Notes: generated from the letters alone by a model not told the origin. 64,000 nucleotides of DNA from Stakelama marina (GCF_018122655.1 NZ_JAGRQC010000001.1:1116001-1180000); one strand, 5' to 3'; positions 1 to 9,294 are shown, numbered from the stretch's first letter. Numbers and translations: made by a program.

Positions 1-2
1 CC

Positions 3-503
3 GACCGATACCGTATCGACCCGAAAAAGCTGGGGATCATGGGGTTCAGCGCGGGCGGCCATCTGGGGTCGGTTGCGGTCACAGCCTATGACGACGAGGT
101 CTATAAGCCGGTCGATTTCGCCGATACGCTATCGGCACGGCCTGCATTTGGCGGGCTGTTCTACCCCGTAACGACGCTGACGGTCGTGCCGCCGCGCAGC
201 CAGTCGCGCAGGAACCTGCTGGGGCCGGACCCGGCGCCGTCGCTGATTACCAGATACAGCGCGGTCGAACGCGTGACCGTGCGCACGCCGCCCCTTTTTC
301 TGTGCCATGCCATGGACGATCCGATCGTACCCTATTGGATGAGCACCGGCCTGGCCAAGGCAGCGCGAGCCAGGGGTGTGGCGGTGGAAATGCACCTGCT
401 GGAAACCGGTGGTCACGGCTTCGGAGCATCGCTCCCGCCCGATCTGACCGGATCGCGCTGGCCCGAGATGTTTGCGCTCTGGACAAAACGCCATACCCGA
501 TAA
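3..503 (+). CDS. alpha/beta hydrolase (esterase-like), 5' end outside window
   Basis: Partial gene: the frame is open from the first bases, so the N-terminus lies upstream of the window. The visible 166 residues hold the C-terminal half of an alpha/beta hydrolase: the nucleophile elbow GFSAGGH, a D in MDDPIV and the catalytic H in GGHGFG, in the order expected for Ser-Asp-His. It is clearly paralogous to the next gene (shared GFSAGGHLG, SARPAF, TPPLFL, GGHGFG, ALW near the end), so this is a tandem duplication. The family includes acetylxylan-esterase or xylanase-B-like enzymes that deacylate carbohydrates; the true substrate cannot be read. The gap to the next start is 16 bases, suggesting one transcript. 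Confidence 0.85.
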   Translation, partial: DRYRIDPKKLGIMGFSAGGHLGSVAVTAYDDEVYKPVDFADTLSARPAFGGLFYPVTTLTVVPPRSQSRRNLLGPDPAPSLITRYSAVERVTVRTPPLFLCHAMDDPIVPYWMSTGLAKAARARGVAVEMHLLETGGHGFGASLPPDLTGSRWPEMFALWTKRHTR

Positions 504-519
504 CGAAGGAGAGACAGCC

Positions 520-1530
520 ATGAGGATCGACCGCCGGACGCTGATTGGAAGCGCGCTCGCAATGACGCTCGCCAGCCGCGCCAATGCGCAGGAATGGGGC
601 AAGCCGACCCCCGCTGCCACCTCCGTCGACCGCCCCGACTGGCCACCGCCCGAACATTTCCCGCTCTGGCCGAACGGCGCGCCGGGAACGCCCGATACGC
701 TGCCCGTTCCACACAATACGATGAACGGCCCGGCCGGTGACCGCCAGCTCTGGCTGTACGGCGTGCCGGAGGCGTTCGTCGCGGTCTATCGACCCAAGAC
801 GCCCAACGGGCACGGGCTGATGTCGATTCCGGGCGGCGGATATGGATTCCTGTCGGTGCAGAATGAAGGGATGGATATCGCGCGCTATTACACCCAGCGC
901 GGCTATACCGTTTTCGTGCTGATCTACCGCTTGCCGGGCGAAGGATGGGCGCAGCGCTGGGACGTTCCGCTTCAGGATGCGCAGCGCGCCATGCGGCTGA
1001 TCCGCGCGCGCGCATCGACCTGGGGCATCGATCCAGAGACGCTGGGCATCGTCGGATTTTCGGCGGGCGGGCATCTGGGTGCATCGCTGGCGACGCTATA
1101 CGACACGAAGGTGTACGAGCCGGTCGATGCCGATGACGAACGGTCGGCGCGCCCCGCCTTTGCCGGGCTGTGCTATCCGGTCATCGACCTGTCGATCGAC
1201 AAGAGCCATTCCTCGCAGAACCTGCTCGGCCCCAACCCGCCCGCCGACGCGGTGGCGCGCTACGACACGAGCAGGCAGGTCACGGCGAAGACGCCGCCGC
1301 TGTTCCTGGTGCAGGCGCTCGACGATCCGCTGGTCAATCCCGACAATTCACTGGCGATGCTCGCTTCCGCGCGCGAGGCGAAGGTGCCGGTCGAAGCGCA
1401 TTTCTTCGAAGAGGGCGGGCACGGCTTCGGCATCGAGCATCTTGCCGAGGGGCTGCCGGCCAATCTGTGGCCCGAACTGTTCGCGCTGTGGATGGCAAAA
1501 CATGGCGGAGGCGCCGCCACACCGGCTTAG
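520..1530 (+). CDS. secreted alpha/beta hydrolase (esterase-like)
   Basis: A 336-residue alpha/beta hydrolase. An in-frame ATG lies upstream at 472, but the ATG at 520 is preferred because it follows a good ribosome binding site (GAAGGAGAG) and starts a signal peptide with a twin-arginine look (DRRTLIG, then a hydrophobic run ending ANAQ). The oxyanion region PGGGYG, the nucleophile elbow GFSAGGH near residue 182, the acid ALDDPLV and the histidine EGGHGFG are all present, so the catalytic triad looks intact. It probably acts in the periplasm on esters, possibly acetylated sugars; that substrate is inference from family resemblance. It is the second copy of a tandem pair with the truncated gene upstream. 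Confidence 0.87.
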   Translation: MRIDRRTLIGSALAMTLASRANAQEWGKPTPAATSVDRPDWPPPEHFPLWPNGAPGTPDTLPVPHNTMNGPAGDRQLWLYGVPEAFVAVYRPKTPNGHGLMSIPGGGYGFLSVQNEGMDIARYYTQRGYTVFVLIYRLPGEGWAQRWDVPLQDAQRAMRLIRARASTWGIDPETLGIVGFSAGGHLGASLATLYDTKVYEPVDADDERSARPAFAGLCYPVIDLSIDKSHSSQNLLGPNPPADAVARYDTSRQVTAKTPPLFLVQALDDPLVNPDNSLAMLASAREAKVPVEAHFFEEGGHGFGIEHLAEGLPANLWPELFALWMAKHGGGAATPA

Positions 1531-1553
1531 AGTACCGCCAGAAAATCCTGGTC

Positions 1554-1632
1554 TCAATCGCAGCTTGTTTCGAGCCTAGCCGAGAAACGGAAGCTGGCGA
1601 TTGCGGGGCGGTTTCTCGACTGCGCTCGAAAC
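1554..1632. repeat. pair of inverted REP-like palindromes
   Basis: Two dyads sit in the convergent gap between the hydrolase and the amidotransferase. The first is GTTTCGAG, 6 nt, CGAGAAAC (1567-1588). The second is GTTTCTCG, 6 nt, CTCGAAAC (1611-1632), the reverse complement of the first apart from the loop. Flanking bases CAATCGC..AGCTT and AAGCTGGCGATTG extend the first stem to about 20 bp with a bulge. This is the geometry of a bacterial interspersed mosaic element (two REPs head to head). It may also end or protect transcripts from both sides. Confidence 0.65.
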
Positions 1633-1671
1633 CAGCGGGGTGGGTATGCGCTTGTGTAGTGGTGGTGTGCC

Positions 1672-3558
1672 TTAGCCGAACAGCCGGCGCGCCGAGCGTT
1701 CGAGCATCATCAGTTGCCACAAGGTGCGACCGTGATCGGCGCGGCCTGCCTTGTGGTCGGTCGCGATCCGCTCGATCGCCTTGCGGTCGAACCAGGCGGT
1801 CAGCATCGGCGACTGCGCGAGCGCCATCGCCTCGCCGGCGAGCGCCTTGCGGAACCACGCGCTTACCGGTGTCACGAACCCCATTTTGGGGCGGTAGAGC
1901 ACGTCTTTGGGAAGCCAGGGTTCCATCGCCTTCTTCATCAGCCACTTGCCCTCGCCGCCCCTCAGCCGCATCGACACCGGCAGCGTGGCGGCGAATTCGA
2001 CGAAGCGGTGATCGAGCAGCGGCTCGCGCGCTTCGAGGCTGACCGCCATGCTCGTGCGGTCGATCTTGGTCAGGATATCGCCGGGCAGCCAATGGCGGAA
2101 ATCGGCATATTGCGCGCGGTCGAGCGGGTCGCGCGCAGGCGCGTTCCGCATCGCCTCGATATAGCGCGCCTCCGCACGGTGGCCACCGATCCGCTTGCGC
2201 ATGCTTTCGGTGTATAGCCGGTCGCGCAGTGCAGGCGTCGTGACGCCGACCGCCTTGGCATAAGCCTCGTCGCCCTCCCCCGCCAGCGCGAGCAGCGTCG
2301 TCTTGGCGCGCAAGGGCCGCGGAGCCCAGTCGGCCTTGGGATAAACGCGGCCCAGCGTACCCAGCAGCGATGACCGCACCCCCTGGGGCAGCAGCCCGCG
2401 GACGCGCTCCTCGGCATGCTGGAACTTGTAGCGACGATACCCCGCCATCGCCTCGTCTGCGCCGTCGCCAGACAGCGCCACCGTCACCTGCTCGCGAGCG
2501 AGCGCGCAGACCTGATAGGTGGCGAGCGCCGAGGCATCGGCAAAGGGCTCATCGAACGCTTCGACCAGCGTATCGATAAGCGCGAAATCGTCCGACGCGA
2601 CCGTGCGCGTCCGGTGATGCGTCGCAAAGCGCTCGGCGACGCTCCGCGCATAGGCGGTCTCATCGTGATCGGCCTCATCGAAGCCGATCGTACAGGTCTC
2701 GACGGGCTTGGCGGTAGCCTCGGCCATCAGCGCGACGATTGCCGAACTATCGACGCCCCCCGACAGAAACGCGCCAAGCGGCACGTCGGAAACCATTCGC
2801 GAGCGCACGCCCTGCCGCAACAGCTCGGCGAGCTGAGCCTCGAGCTCGCGCGCCGATCCCTTTGCCCGGTTGGAAAAGTCGATGTCCCACCACTGTACTG
2901 GTTGCGGCACCGGCTTGCCGCGTTCGAGAAGGAGGAAATGCCCGGCGGGAAGCTTGCGAACTCCGGCGACCAGGCTGGCGTCGTCGGGGACATAGCCAAG
3001 TCCCATGAAATCCTCGATCGCCGTCAGGTCGGGATTGCGCCGGACGAGCGGGTGCGCGAGCAGCCCTTTCAACTCGCTGGCAAAGGCGATCGCGCCGTCG
3101 GAAAGCTCGACATAGTGGAGCGGCTTCACGCCCATCCTGTCACGCGCGAGGAACAGGCTGCGACGCGCGGCGTCGTAGAGCGCGAACGCGAACATGCCGT
3201 TGAGGCGCGACAGCATATCGGGGCCCCAGGCGCGCCAGCCATGCAGCAGCACCTCGGTATCGCTGTCGGTTACGAACTCGGCGCCCTTCTCCTCGAGCTC
3301 GGCGCGGATTTCGCGGAAATTGTAGATCTCGCCATTATAGCTGACGACATATTGACCATCGGCGCTCGCCATCGGCTGTGCGCCGCCTTCGAGGTCGATG
3401 ATCGACAGGCGCCGATGGCCCAGGCCGACGCCCGGTGCGGCCCAGACGCCCGATCCGTCCGGCCCGCGATGCGCCAGCGCCTCGGTCATCGTAGCGATGC
3501 GAGAGGGTTCGATCGGCTTTGGCGTGGCGGGATAGAACAGCCCGGCGATACCGCACAT
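1672..3558 (-). CDS. XrtA/PEP-CTERM system amidotransferase (asparagine synthase family)
   Basis: A 628-residue glutamine-dependent amidotransferase of the asparagine synthase (AsnB) fold. It begins MCGIAGLF, giving the catalytic Cys2 of the class II glutaminase domain (about residues 2-210). The synthetase domain carries the ATP pyrophosphatase loop LSGGVDSSAI near residue 268. In exosortase clusters this variant is thought to amidate a sugar or precursor of the exopolysaccharide rather than make free asparagine; that role is inferred from the neighbours. Its start overlaps the exosortase stop by one base (TGATG), so it is the last gene of the ten-gene minus-strand operon and is translationally coupled. 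Confidence 0.92.
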   Translation of the reverse strand: MCGIAGLFYPATPKPIEPSRIATMTEALAHRGPDGSGVWAAPGVGLGHRRLSIIDLEGGAQPMASADGQYVVSYNGEIYNFREIRAELEEKGAEFVTDSDTEVLLHGWRAWGPDMLSRLNGMFAFALYDAARRSLFLARDRMGVKPLHYVELSDGAIAFASELKGLLAHPLVRRNPDLTAIEDFMGLGYVPDDASLVAGVRKLPAGHFLLLERGKPVPQPVQWWDIDFSNRAKGSARELEAQLAELLRQGVRSRMVSDVPLGAFLSGGVDSSAIVALMAEATAKPVETCTIGFDEADHDETAYARSVAERFATHHRTRTVASDDFALIDTLVEAFDEPFADASALATYQVCALAREQVTVALSGDGADEAMAGYRRYKFQHAEERVRGLLPQGVRSSLLGTLGRVYPKADWAPRPLRAKTTLLALAGEGDEAYAKAVGVTTPALRDRLYTESMRKRIGGHRAEARYIEAMRNAPARDPLDRAQYADFRHWLPGDILTKIDRTSMAVSLEAREPLLDHRFVEFAATLPVSMRLRGGEGKWLMKKAMEPWLPKDVLYRPKMGFVTPVSAWFRKALAGEAMALAQSPMLTAWFDRKAIERIATDHKAGRADHGRTLWQLMMLERSARRLFG

Positions 3559-5099
3559 CAGCGCGGCGTCCCGGCGGTTCGATCGGCCAACCTGTCGAGC
3601 GGCCCCAGCGCCTGCACGAACTTCGCCATGTCGGCGCGCGCGTTGCGCCCCGGCTGGCGCTCGGACGAGACGAGAATGGCGACGGCACGTTGCGGACCGC
3701 CGAGGAGCCTGGCTTTGAGCGTCTGCAATTTCACCTCGCTGGCGCTGGACGTGACGACATCGCCCACCCGGTACCAGAGCGCAACCTCTCGCTCCACCGG
3801 GCCGGGGGCGGTCATGCGCAGCATCTTGCCACCGGCAAGGTCGGGTTCGTCCATGACCCGCACCCAGACGTCATTCTCCCGGATCGGCCCGAGCCCGAAT
3901 CCGACCAGTTCCTTGCCCTCCTGCTGGTCGGCGAAGACCGCGATGGCAAGCGTCACCGCTGCCCCTTGCCCGTTCGCATAACGACCGATCAGAAAATGGT
4001 CGGCGCGTGGATAGTTGGGCGTCCAGGGCGCGGTCTTGCTGAGCTGCGTCCGGTGCCAGCCGGGCACTTCCGGCAGCGACATCTGCGCGGGTAAGCTATC
4101 GCTCCTACCGGCAATGGCGGCCGACCAGGCGAAGAAGGCAACCGCAATGCCAAGCACCAGCCCGGCAGCGGTCGTCAGGTCGGCACGATACCGGACCGGC
4201 AACGGGAAGCGCGTCGGATCGAACCAGCGCGCATCTGGATCACGGTCGAACCAGCGCCAGCCGATCGCCAGCACCGCAGCCATGACGAGCGCGAAGAATA
4301 TCCAGCCATAGACGATGTGGTCGAAGCCCGTCGCCGCCTCCACCGACGTCAGATGCGCGGCATAGATCGTGCCGAACGCGCGCAACCCGTTCGCGATGAC
4401 CGGCACTACCAGCGCCATCGCCATGAAGGCAGCGCGCCTGCCCCATGAGACGTAGCAGACATTGGCGACGAGCGTGCCGAACGCGATCATCGCGATCAGG
4501 AATTTGGCGCCGGAACAGGCCTCCGCCACCTCGAAATAGCCGTTCGGGATCGTGATGAGGACGCCGTCGACGAGCGAGGGCACGCCCGACAGGTGCAGCA
4601 GCTTCATCGTCATTGCTACGGTGAAGGACTGGAGCGGCGCCTCGAACATCTCCCCGAAGGGCACGAGGAAGAACAGGTAGAAGATCGGAAAGGCCATCGC
4701 GCGCGCCACATGCGGACCGAGGAGCGTGATCGCAGCGCCCTGCAACATCACGATCAACCCGAAATGGCGGAACAGCGCGACGCCCCCGGCCGAACCGAGC
4801 AACCAGGCGAATCCCCCCGCCGCAACCACGGCAAGGCCCGGCCACCACGCCACGGGGTCGAGGCGCGAAAGTTCTTCGCGACGCTGCCAGACCAGCCAGC
4901 CGATCACCGGCAGGACGAAGATGCAGTGCCCGAAGGTCGTGCTGTTCCAGTAGATATAGGCGAGGTCGCCGACATCGCGGTAAAAGAGCAGCAGCAATGC
5001 CGCCCAGATCGCGGCGAGCATCCCCGCCTGCCGACGCCATTTCGCGTTGAAATGCACCGGCTGCGCATCGGACGGCGCAGTTTGGGCGATCGCCGTCAT
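3558..5099 (-). CDS. xrtA: exosortase A fused to EpsI domain (XrtA)
   Basis: A 513-residue integral membrane cysteine transpeptidase-like protein that recognises and cleaves PEP-CTERM proteins, the Gram-negative analogue of sortase. The first ~300 residues are multi-spanning and carry the three catalytic landmarks: Cys in EACSGAKF, Arg in NGLRAFG and His in DHIVYGW. After about residue 330 comes a soluble EpsI-type domain (LPEVPGWHR, then FADQQEGKELVG), the usual XrtA fusion. The start at 5099 makes a 4-base ATGA overlap with the glycosyltransferase; the open frame continues further upstream but would run inside that gene. No PEP-CTERM substrate is visible in this window, so substrates must be elsewhere in the genome. 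Confidence 0.93.
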   Translation of the reverse strand: MTAIAQTAPSDAQPVHFNAKWRRQAGMLAAIWAALLLLFYRDVGDLAYIYWNSTTFGHCIFVLPVIGWLVWQRREELSRLDPVAWWPGLAVVAAGGFAWLLGSAGGVALFRHFGLIVMLQGAAITLLGPHVARAMAFPIFYLFFLVPFGEMFEAPLQSFTVAMTMKLLHLSGVPSLVDGVLITIPNGYFEVAEACSGAKFLIAMIAFGTLVANVCYVSWGRRAAFMAMALVVPVIANGLRAFGTIYAAHLTSVEAATGFDHIVYGWIFFALVMAAVLAIGWRWFDRDPDARWFDPTRFPLPVRYRADLTTAAGLVLGIAVAFFAWSAAIAGRSDSLPAQMSLPEVPGWHRTQLSKTAPWTPNYPRADHFLIGRYANGQGAAVTLAIAVFADQQEGKELVGFGLGPIRENDVWVRVMDEPDLAGGKMLRMTAPGPVEREVALWYRVGDVVTSSASEVKLQTLKARLLGGPQRAVAILVSSERQPGRNARADMAKFVQALGPLDRLADRTAGTPR

Positions 5100-6301
5100 G
5101 CCGCCGACTTCCGGTCGCGAGCGGCATCGCCGAGCAGCACGTCGAGCGGTGCCAGCCGGGCCGCCCAGCCATAGCGCGCAAGGACGCGCTCGCGCGCCGA
5201 TGCGCCAAGTGCTTCCGCCGCTTCGCGATCCGCAAGCAGCGCGCAAATGGCCGACGCCATCGCCGCTTCGCCGTCAGCCACGCGGATCGTCCCGGCGTCG
5301 TCGACTCCTTCGGCGGCAGCGGCCGAGGCGACGACAGGACGCGCCATGGCCATCGCTTCGAGAACCTTGTTCTGAATACCGCGCGCCAGCCGCAGCGGAG
5401 CCACCGCAACCGATGCGGCGGCAAGCCAGCCGCGAACATCGGCGACTTCGCCGGTCACGAGCACGTCTTCGCGGCTCGCGAGCGCAACCACGGCATCGGC
5501 CGGCCTGCGCCCGACCACCGCGAAGCGCGCGCGCGGATGATGTTCGCGAATGCGCGGCATCACCCGGTCGGCGAACCATTTCACCGCCTCGACATTGGGA
5601 CGATAATTCATCTGGCCGGTAAAGGTGAGCAGCGGCCCCATCCCCGATATCCGCTCCATCGCTGCTTTCGGATCGTAAAAGTCGGTATCGATGCCGTTTT
5701 CGAGGACCTGGATGTTGCCGCCGCGGGCCCGGCTGCGGAACAGCGCAGCCTCGGCCTCGCTTACGAAAAGCCCGGCATCGACGCGACGCGCGACCGCGCG
5801 TTCATACCCGCCGAGCAGCCTCGCCTCGCGCGCGTGCATCCAGCGCATCGGCCAGCGCGCCTGCCCGGCATAGGCTTCGAATTTGGCCGAATCGACATCG
5901 ACAAAATCCATCAGCACGCGCTGCCTGGGCTTTGCGGGCAGATATTGCGCCATCTGGCTGGAAAAGACGTAGATCGTATCGATCGGCCGCGTCTTGAGCG
6001 CCTTGGCAACGGTCGCCGCCATCTCGCGATTGTCGAACGCACTGATAGACGCCGCGCGGTGCGTCGCCAGCGATTGCAGCGCGGCGACGATATTGTGCTT
6101 ACCGCGCCAGATGACCTGACAGCTTGCCACATGCCCGGAAAGCACCGCCTGATGCGCCAGGTCGCGCTGATCGTCGGCAAAGGCGATGAGATGCACGCGG
6201 TGGCGTCGGGAAAGATGCTTCAGGATGTGGAAACCGCGCATCTTGTCGCCGCGATCGGGCGGATAGGGAATGCGATGCGCGAGGAAGAGGATATCGCCCA
6301 T
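5096..6301 (-). CDS. XrtA/PEP-CTERM system glycosyltransferase (TIGR03087 type)
   Basis: A 401-residue GT-B glycosyltransferase. It opens MGDILFLAHRIPYPPDRGDK, the typical N-terminal Rossmann strand and glycine-rich turn of this exosortase-associated family, and near the end has GIQNKVLEAMA, the nucleotide-sugar binding segment seen in GT4-like enzymes. It presumably adds a sugar to the lipid-linked repeat unit of the exopolysaccharide at the cytoplasmic face. The start at 6301 overlaps the FemAB stop by one base (TGATG); the longer open frame (to 6367) would intrude into that gene. The donor and acceptor sugars cannot be deduced. Confidence 0.9.
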   Translation of the reverse strand: MGDILFLAHRIPYPPDRGDKMRGFHILKHLSRRHRVHLIAFADDQRDLAHQAVLSGHVASCQVIWRGKHNIVAALQSLATHRAASISAFDNREMAATVAKALKTRPIDTIYVFSSQMAQYLPAKPRQRVLMDFVDVDSAKFEAYAGQARWPMRWMHAREARLLGGYERAVARRVDAGLFVSEAEAALFRSRARGGNIQVLENGIDTDFYDPKAAMERISGMGPLLTFTGQMNYRPNVEAVKWFADRVMPRIREHHPRARFAVVGRRPADAVVALASREDVLVTGEVADVRGWLAAASVAVAPLRLARGIQNKVLEAMAMARPVVASAAAAEGVDDAGTIRVADGEAAMASAICALLADREAAEALGASARERVLARYGWAARLAPLDVLLGDAARDRKSAA

Positions 6302-7374
6302 CAGCCGAGCCCCCGCGAGATATGCGGACCGACACGGTTGGCAAGCCACAGCGGAAGCTTCTGCCACGCCTCGACCTTCTTGCGATATTTGGGATCGAGC
6401 GGATTGATCTCACGCGGGGCTTCACCCTTGGCAGCGCGCTTGTAATAGGTCAGCGGCTGCGGTTCGAACCCCCAGTTCTTCTTGAACGCCGCCGGACCGG
6501 TTCCTGCCTTCGAACGCCCGAAATCGAACCGCGAACAGCCACGTTCACGCGCATGGTTCATCAACGTGAAATACATGCGATCATTGGCGCGCAGCCCACG
6601 CGCAGCATGCGTTCCGCCGCCCCAATAGGGATAGACGCAGCCGCGCCAGTACAGGCTGAGCACCGCTGCGACGCCCTGTCCTTCGTGCTGGACGAGAAGG
6701 ATGTCGGCATCGTCGCCGAACGCATCGAGCGTCTCGCGGAACAGCCGCGCCGGAAATACGGGCGTACCAAGATTGCGCACTGATTCGGCATATACGGCAT
6801 AGTGCGCCGCACGGTGCCGCCCATCCCGTCCGACCGACACGTCGAGATCGAATTTCAGCGAGCGGCGAACCTCGGCGCGCTGCTTGCGCGGAATCGCCTG
6901 AAGTTCGGCGTCGGGATCGTCGGCAAGCGCACGAGCGAAACCGAGATAGGTGTCGTCATCGACCAGCCATTCATTACCCGGGTTCGGCCCGCCGCGAAGC
7001 TCCAGCGTCGGACAATCCAGCCGCTCGGCCATGTCCCAGGCTGCTGCTGAAAGCGCATCAACCGCTGCTGGATTCGTCGCCAGGATTCCGCCACCAACCG
7101 CGAAGCCCGACGAAACGAGCGCGCGCCCGAACAGCAGCGAACGCACCTCGGTGAGCGGAAGCACGCCCGCGAGCGAACCGTCGCCGCGCTCCGCGATCAG
7201 ATAATGGCCGCGCTGTCGGCACCCGCGCGCGACCGCGCGAAGCCATTGCGGTAGGTGGAACGGCGTGGCTTCCGGATGTTCACCGATAAACGCCTCGATA
7301 CGCGCGCAATTGCCCGCATCGGCCAGATCGACGGTGCGGATTTCGAGGGACGGATGGAGCGTCGGTGCGTTCAT
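6301..7374 (-). CDS. FemAB family XrtA/PEP-CTERM-associated protein
   Basis: A 357-residue protein of the FemAB/GNAT-like superfamily, which transfers amino acids or acyl groups from activated carriers. Seen directly: a double acyltransferase-like layout, the segment FDFGRSKAGTGP near residue 290 typical of this family, and KKNWGFEPQPL after it. In the exosortase neighbourhood it probably decorates the polysaccharide or its precursor. The ATG at 7374 gives an ATGA overlap with the deacetylase stop; upstream residues of the open frame are glycine/arginine-rich and are likely non-coding. The exact acyl donor is unknown. Confidence 0.88.
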   Translation of the reverse strand: MNAPTLHPSLEIRTVDLADAGNCARIEAFIGEHPEATPFHLPQWLRAVARGCRQRGHYLIAERGDGSLAGVLPLTEVRSLLFGRALVSSGFAVGGGILATNPAAVDALSAAAWDMAERLDCPTLELRGGPNPGNEWLVDDDTYLGFARALADDPDAELQAIPRKQRAEVRRSLKFDLDVSVGRDGRHRAAHYAVYAESVRNLGTPVFPARLFRETLDAFGDDADILLVQHEGQGVAAVLSLYWRGCVYPYWGGGTHAARGLRANDRMYFTLMNHARERGCSRFDFGRSKAGTGPAAFKKNWGFEPQPLTYYKRAAKGEAPREINPLDPKYRKKVEAWQKLPLWLANRVGPHISRGLG

Positions 7375-8213
7375 GCCAGCCGCTTCGCCTCCGCCGCGAC
7401 GACTTCGTCCACCCGGCCCCATTGGCGGCGCTTCATCAGCGTGCGGAGCTTATCCGCCATTACGGGCAGCCGGCTGTAATGACGTAGCTTTGACTTCAAC
7501 GGCGCGCGCGCGACGCGCGGCTGGTCGGGGTCGATTTCCCATGGGTGGAAATAGAATATAGCAGGGCGGCCCTCACGCCCGTTGACGGCGTCAAACGCCC
7601 AATGGGTAAGCGCACCGGGCAGCAGGCGGAAGAAGCCGCCCCCCGTCGCCATGTTGCGCCCGGCGACCCGCGCGGTCGTCACCGGCAGCTCGATCAGGTC
7701 CGAATCCGGCAGCGGCCGGTGTGCGAAGCGCGGCGCTTCGGGCCATCCATAATGGTCATGCACCACGGGCGCGACGCTCGACGAATAACGATAGCCCGCT
7801 TCGGCAAGAATGGCGTGCGCCCAGGGCGTGCGCTTGTCGATCGAAAAGCTAGGCGCGCGGTACCCGGTCACCGCTATGCCAGAGGCATCCTCCAGCGCCT
7901 TGCGCGCGCGCTCGAGATCCTTGCCGAACATGTCGGAATCCATGGTGAAGACTCGCCGGTGGTCCCAGCCATGGCTGGCAAGTTCGTGCCCCGCTTCGAC
8001 GATCCGCCGCATCAGCGCCGGATAGCGCTGCGCAACCCAGCCAAGCGTGAAGAACGTCGCCTTTACGTCCGCTTCGCCGAACAGCGAGAGTACCGCATCG
8101 GTATTGGCCTCGACACGGTGTTCGAGCGAATTCCAGTCGCGCCTGTCGATCACCGTTTCGAAGGCGCCGACCTGGAACCAGTCCTCGATATCGACCGACA
8201 TGCCGTTCAGCAT
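7371..8213 (-). CDS. XrtA system polysaccharide deacetylase (NodB-like, CE4)
   Basis: A 280-residue NodB-homology deacetylase. The first motif SVDIEDWFQV supplies the catalytic and metal-binding aspartates. The second, SHGWDHRRV, supplies the two metal histidines (HxxxH spacing). Later motifs TGYRAPSFSID and the FHPWEID segment complete the CE4 set. It would remove N-acetyl groups from the exopolysaccharide, in the periplasm or on the lipid-linked precursor. There is no signal peptide, as usual for this exosortase-linked subfamily. The start at 8213 is 11 bases after the ATPase stop; an in-frame ATG four codons later is possible. Confidence 0.92.
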   Translation of the reverse strand: MLNGMSVDIEDWFQVGAFETVIDRRDWNSLEHRVEANTDAVLSLFGEADVKATFFTLGWVAQRYPALMRRIVEAGHELASHGWDHRRVFTMDSDMFGKDLERARKALEDASGIAVTGYRAPSFSIDKRTPWAHAILAEAGYRYSSSVAPVVHDHYGWPEAPRFAHRPLPDSDLIELPVTTARVAGRNMATGGGFFRLLPGALTHWAFDAVNGREGRPAIFYFHPWEIDPDQPRVARAPLKSKLRHYSRLPVMADKLRTLMKRRQWGRVDEVVAAEAKRLA

Positions 8214-8224
8214 CGGGGCTCCCC

Positions 8225-9277
8225 TCAGGCGGCGCTACCCCGGATTGCCGACAGGTCCGGCCGGCTGGCATCGCTCTCGATCCAGTCGACGAGCAGCGTA
8301 AGAACGCGTCGCAGCGCCTTGTCCTGCTCCTCCAGCCGGTTCTCGATGGTCGCGATCTGTCGCGTCAGCGCTTCGACCTGCTCGCGGCTGGCGGCATCGG
8401 CCACCTGCTGCGGCGGTGCCGCCGGAGCCGAGGCCTCGACCGCGGGCTTTTCGGTATGGCCGGTCATGTCCGCTTCGAGGTCGGCGACGACGGCGTTGAC
8501 GTCATCCTCTCCGAAACAGTCGATATTCTCGATCGCGCCGAACAGCATCACGCGGCCGGCAAGCTGGTTGAGGCGACGCGGAACACCGCCCGAATGACGA
8601 TAGAGCGCATCGACCGCTTCCTGCGTGAAATCCGGTCTCCCCTGCCAGCCGACGACCGACAGGCGGTGGACGAGATAGTCCTCGACCTCGTCGGGGCCCA
8701 TCGGATCGAGATGATGCATGGCGATGACGCGCTGGCGCAACTGCTCCAGCCGATCGCCACCCTGCATCACGTCGCGAAATTCGGGCTGACCGACGAGCAG
8801 GATCTGCAGCAACGGATGGCCGCCCGCCTGAAAATTGGACAGCATCCGCAGCTCTTCGAGCGAGCCGACGGGAAGCCCCTGCGCTTCATCGACGATCAGC
8901 AGCGAGCGCTTGCCGGTACGCGCGACGCGGTGCAGCCCGCGCTCGATCTCGGTCAGAAGCTGCGCCTTGCCCATGCCGTCGGTCTTCACGTCGAGCCCGG
9001 CCGCGACGAGGTGAAGCAGATCGTCAGGCTCGATACGCGTGGTCACGATTTTGATGACGTTCAGCCGCTCTGGATCGATCTGCGCGGTCAGATGGCCGAT
9101 CAGCGTGGTCTTGCCGGCACCGGGGTCGCCGGTGATGACGATGAAGCCCTCTCCCTGGCTGAGACCGTAGCCGAGATAGGCCATCGCCTTGCGATGCGTC
9201 GCCGTATCGAACCAGAATTTCGGATCGGGCGTAAGCTGGAAAGGCCGCTCGCTCAGTCCGTAATGGTCGTCGTACAT
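8225..9277 (-). CDS. XrtA/PEP-CTERM system-associated ATPase (ExeA-like AAA)
   Basis: A 350-residue ATPase. It opens MYDDHYGLSERPFQLTPDP, the hallmark N-terminus of ExeA/GspA-type AAA proteins. Walker A is GDPGAGKTTLIG near residue 45 and Walker B LLIVDEAQGLP near residue 130. An Ala/Pro-rich stretch and a coiled-coil-like C-terminus (REQVEALTRQIATIENR) follow. In exosortase loci it is thought to energise or regulate the surface-polysaccharide machinery; the direct partner is unknown. The start is set at the conserved MYDD; the longer frame (to 9439) overlaps the upstream gene and has no homology-like sequence. It is 17 bases from the outer membrane protein stop. Confidence 0.92.
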   Translation of the reverse strand: MYDDHYGLSERPFQLTPDPKFWFDTATHRKAMAYLGYGLSQGEGFIVITGDPGAGKTTLIGHLTAQIDPERLNVIKIVTTRIEPDDLLHLVAAGLDVKTDGMGKAQLLTEIERGLHRVARTGKRSLLIVDEAQGLPVGSLEELRMLSNFQAGGHPLLQILLVGQPEFRDVMQGGDRLEQLRQRVIAMHHLDPMGPDEVEDYLVHRLSVVGWQGRPDFTQEAVDALYRHSGGVPRRLNQLAGRVMLFGAIENIDCFGEDDVNAVVADLEADMTGHTEKPAVEASAPAAPPQQVADAASREQVEALTRQIATIENRLEEQDKALRRVLTLLVDWIESDASRPDLSAIRGSAA

Positions 9278-9294
9278 TGCTTCCCTGCCTCTTC

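Noticed and set aside
4240..5439. Alternative minus frame across the exosortase and glycosyltransferase
   Set aside because: It is out of frame with both and Arg-rich; true starts share the 4-base overlaps.
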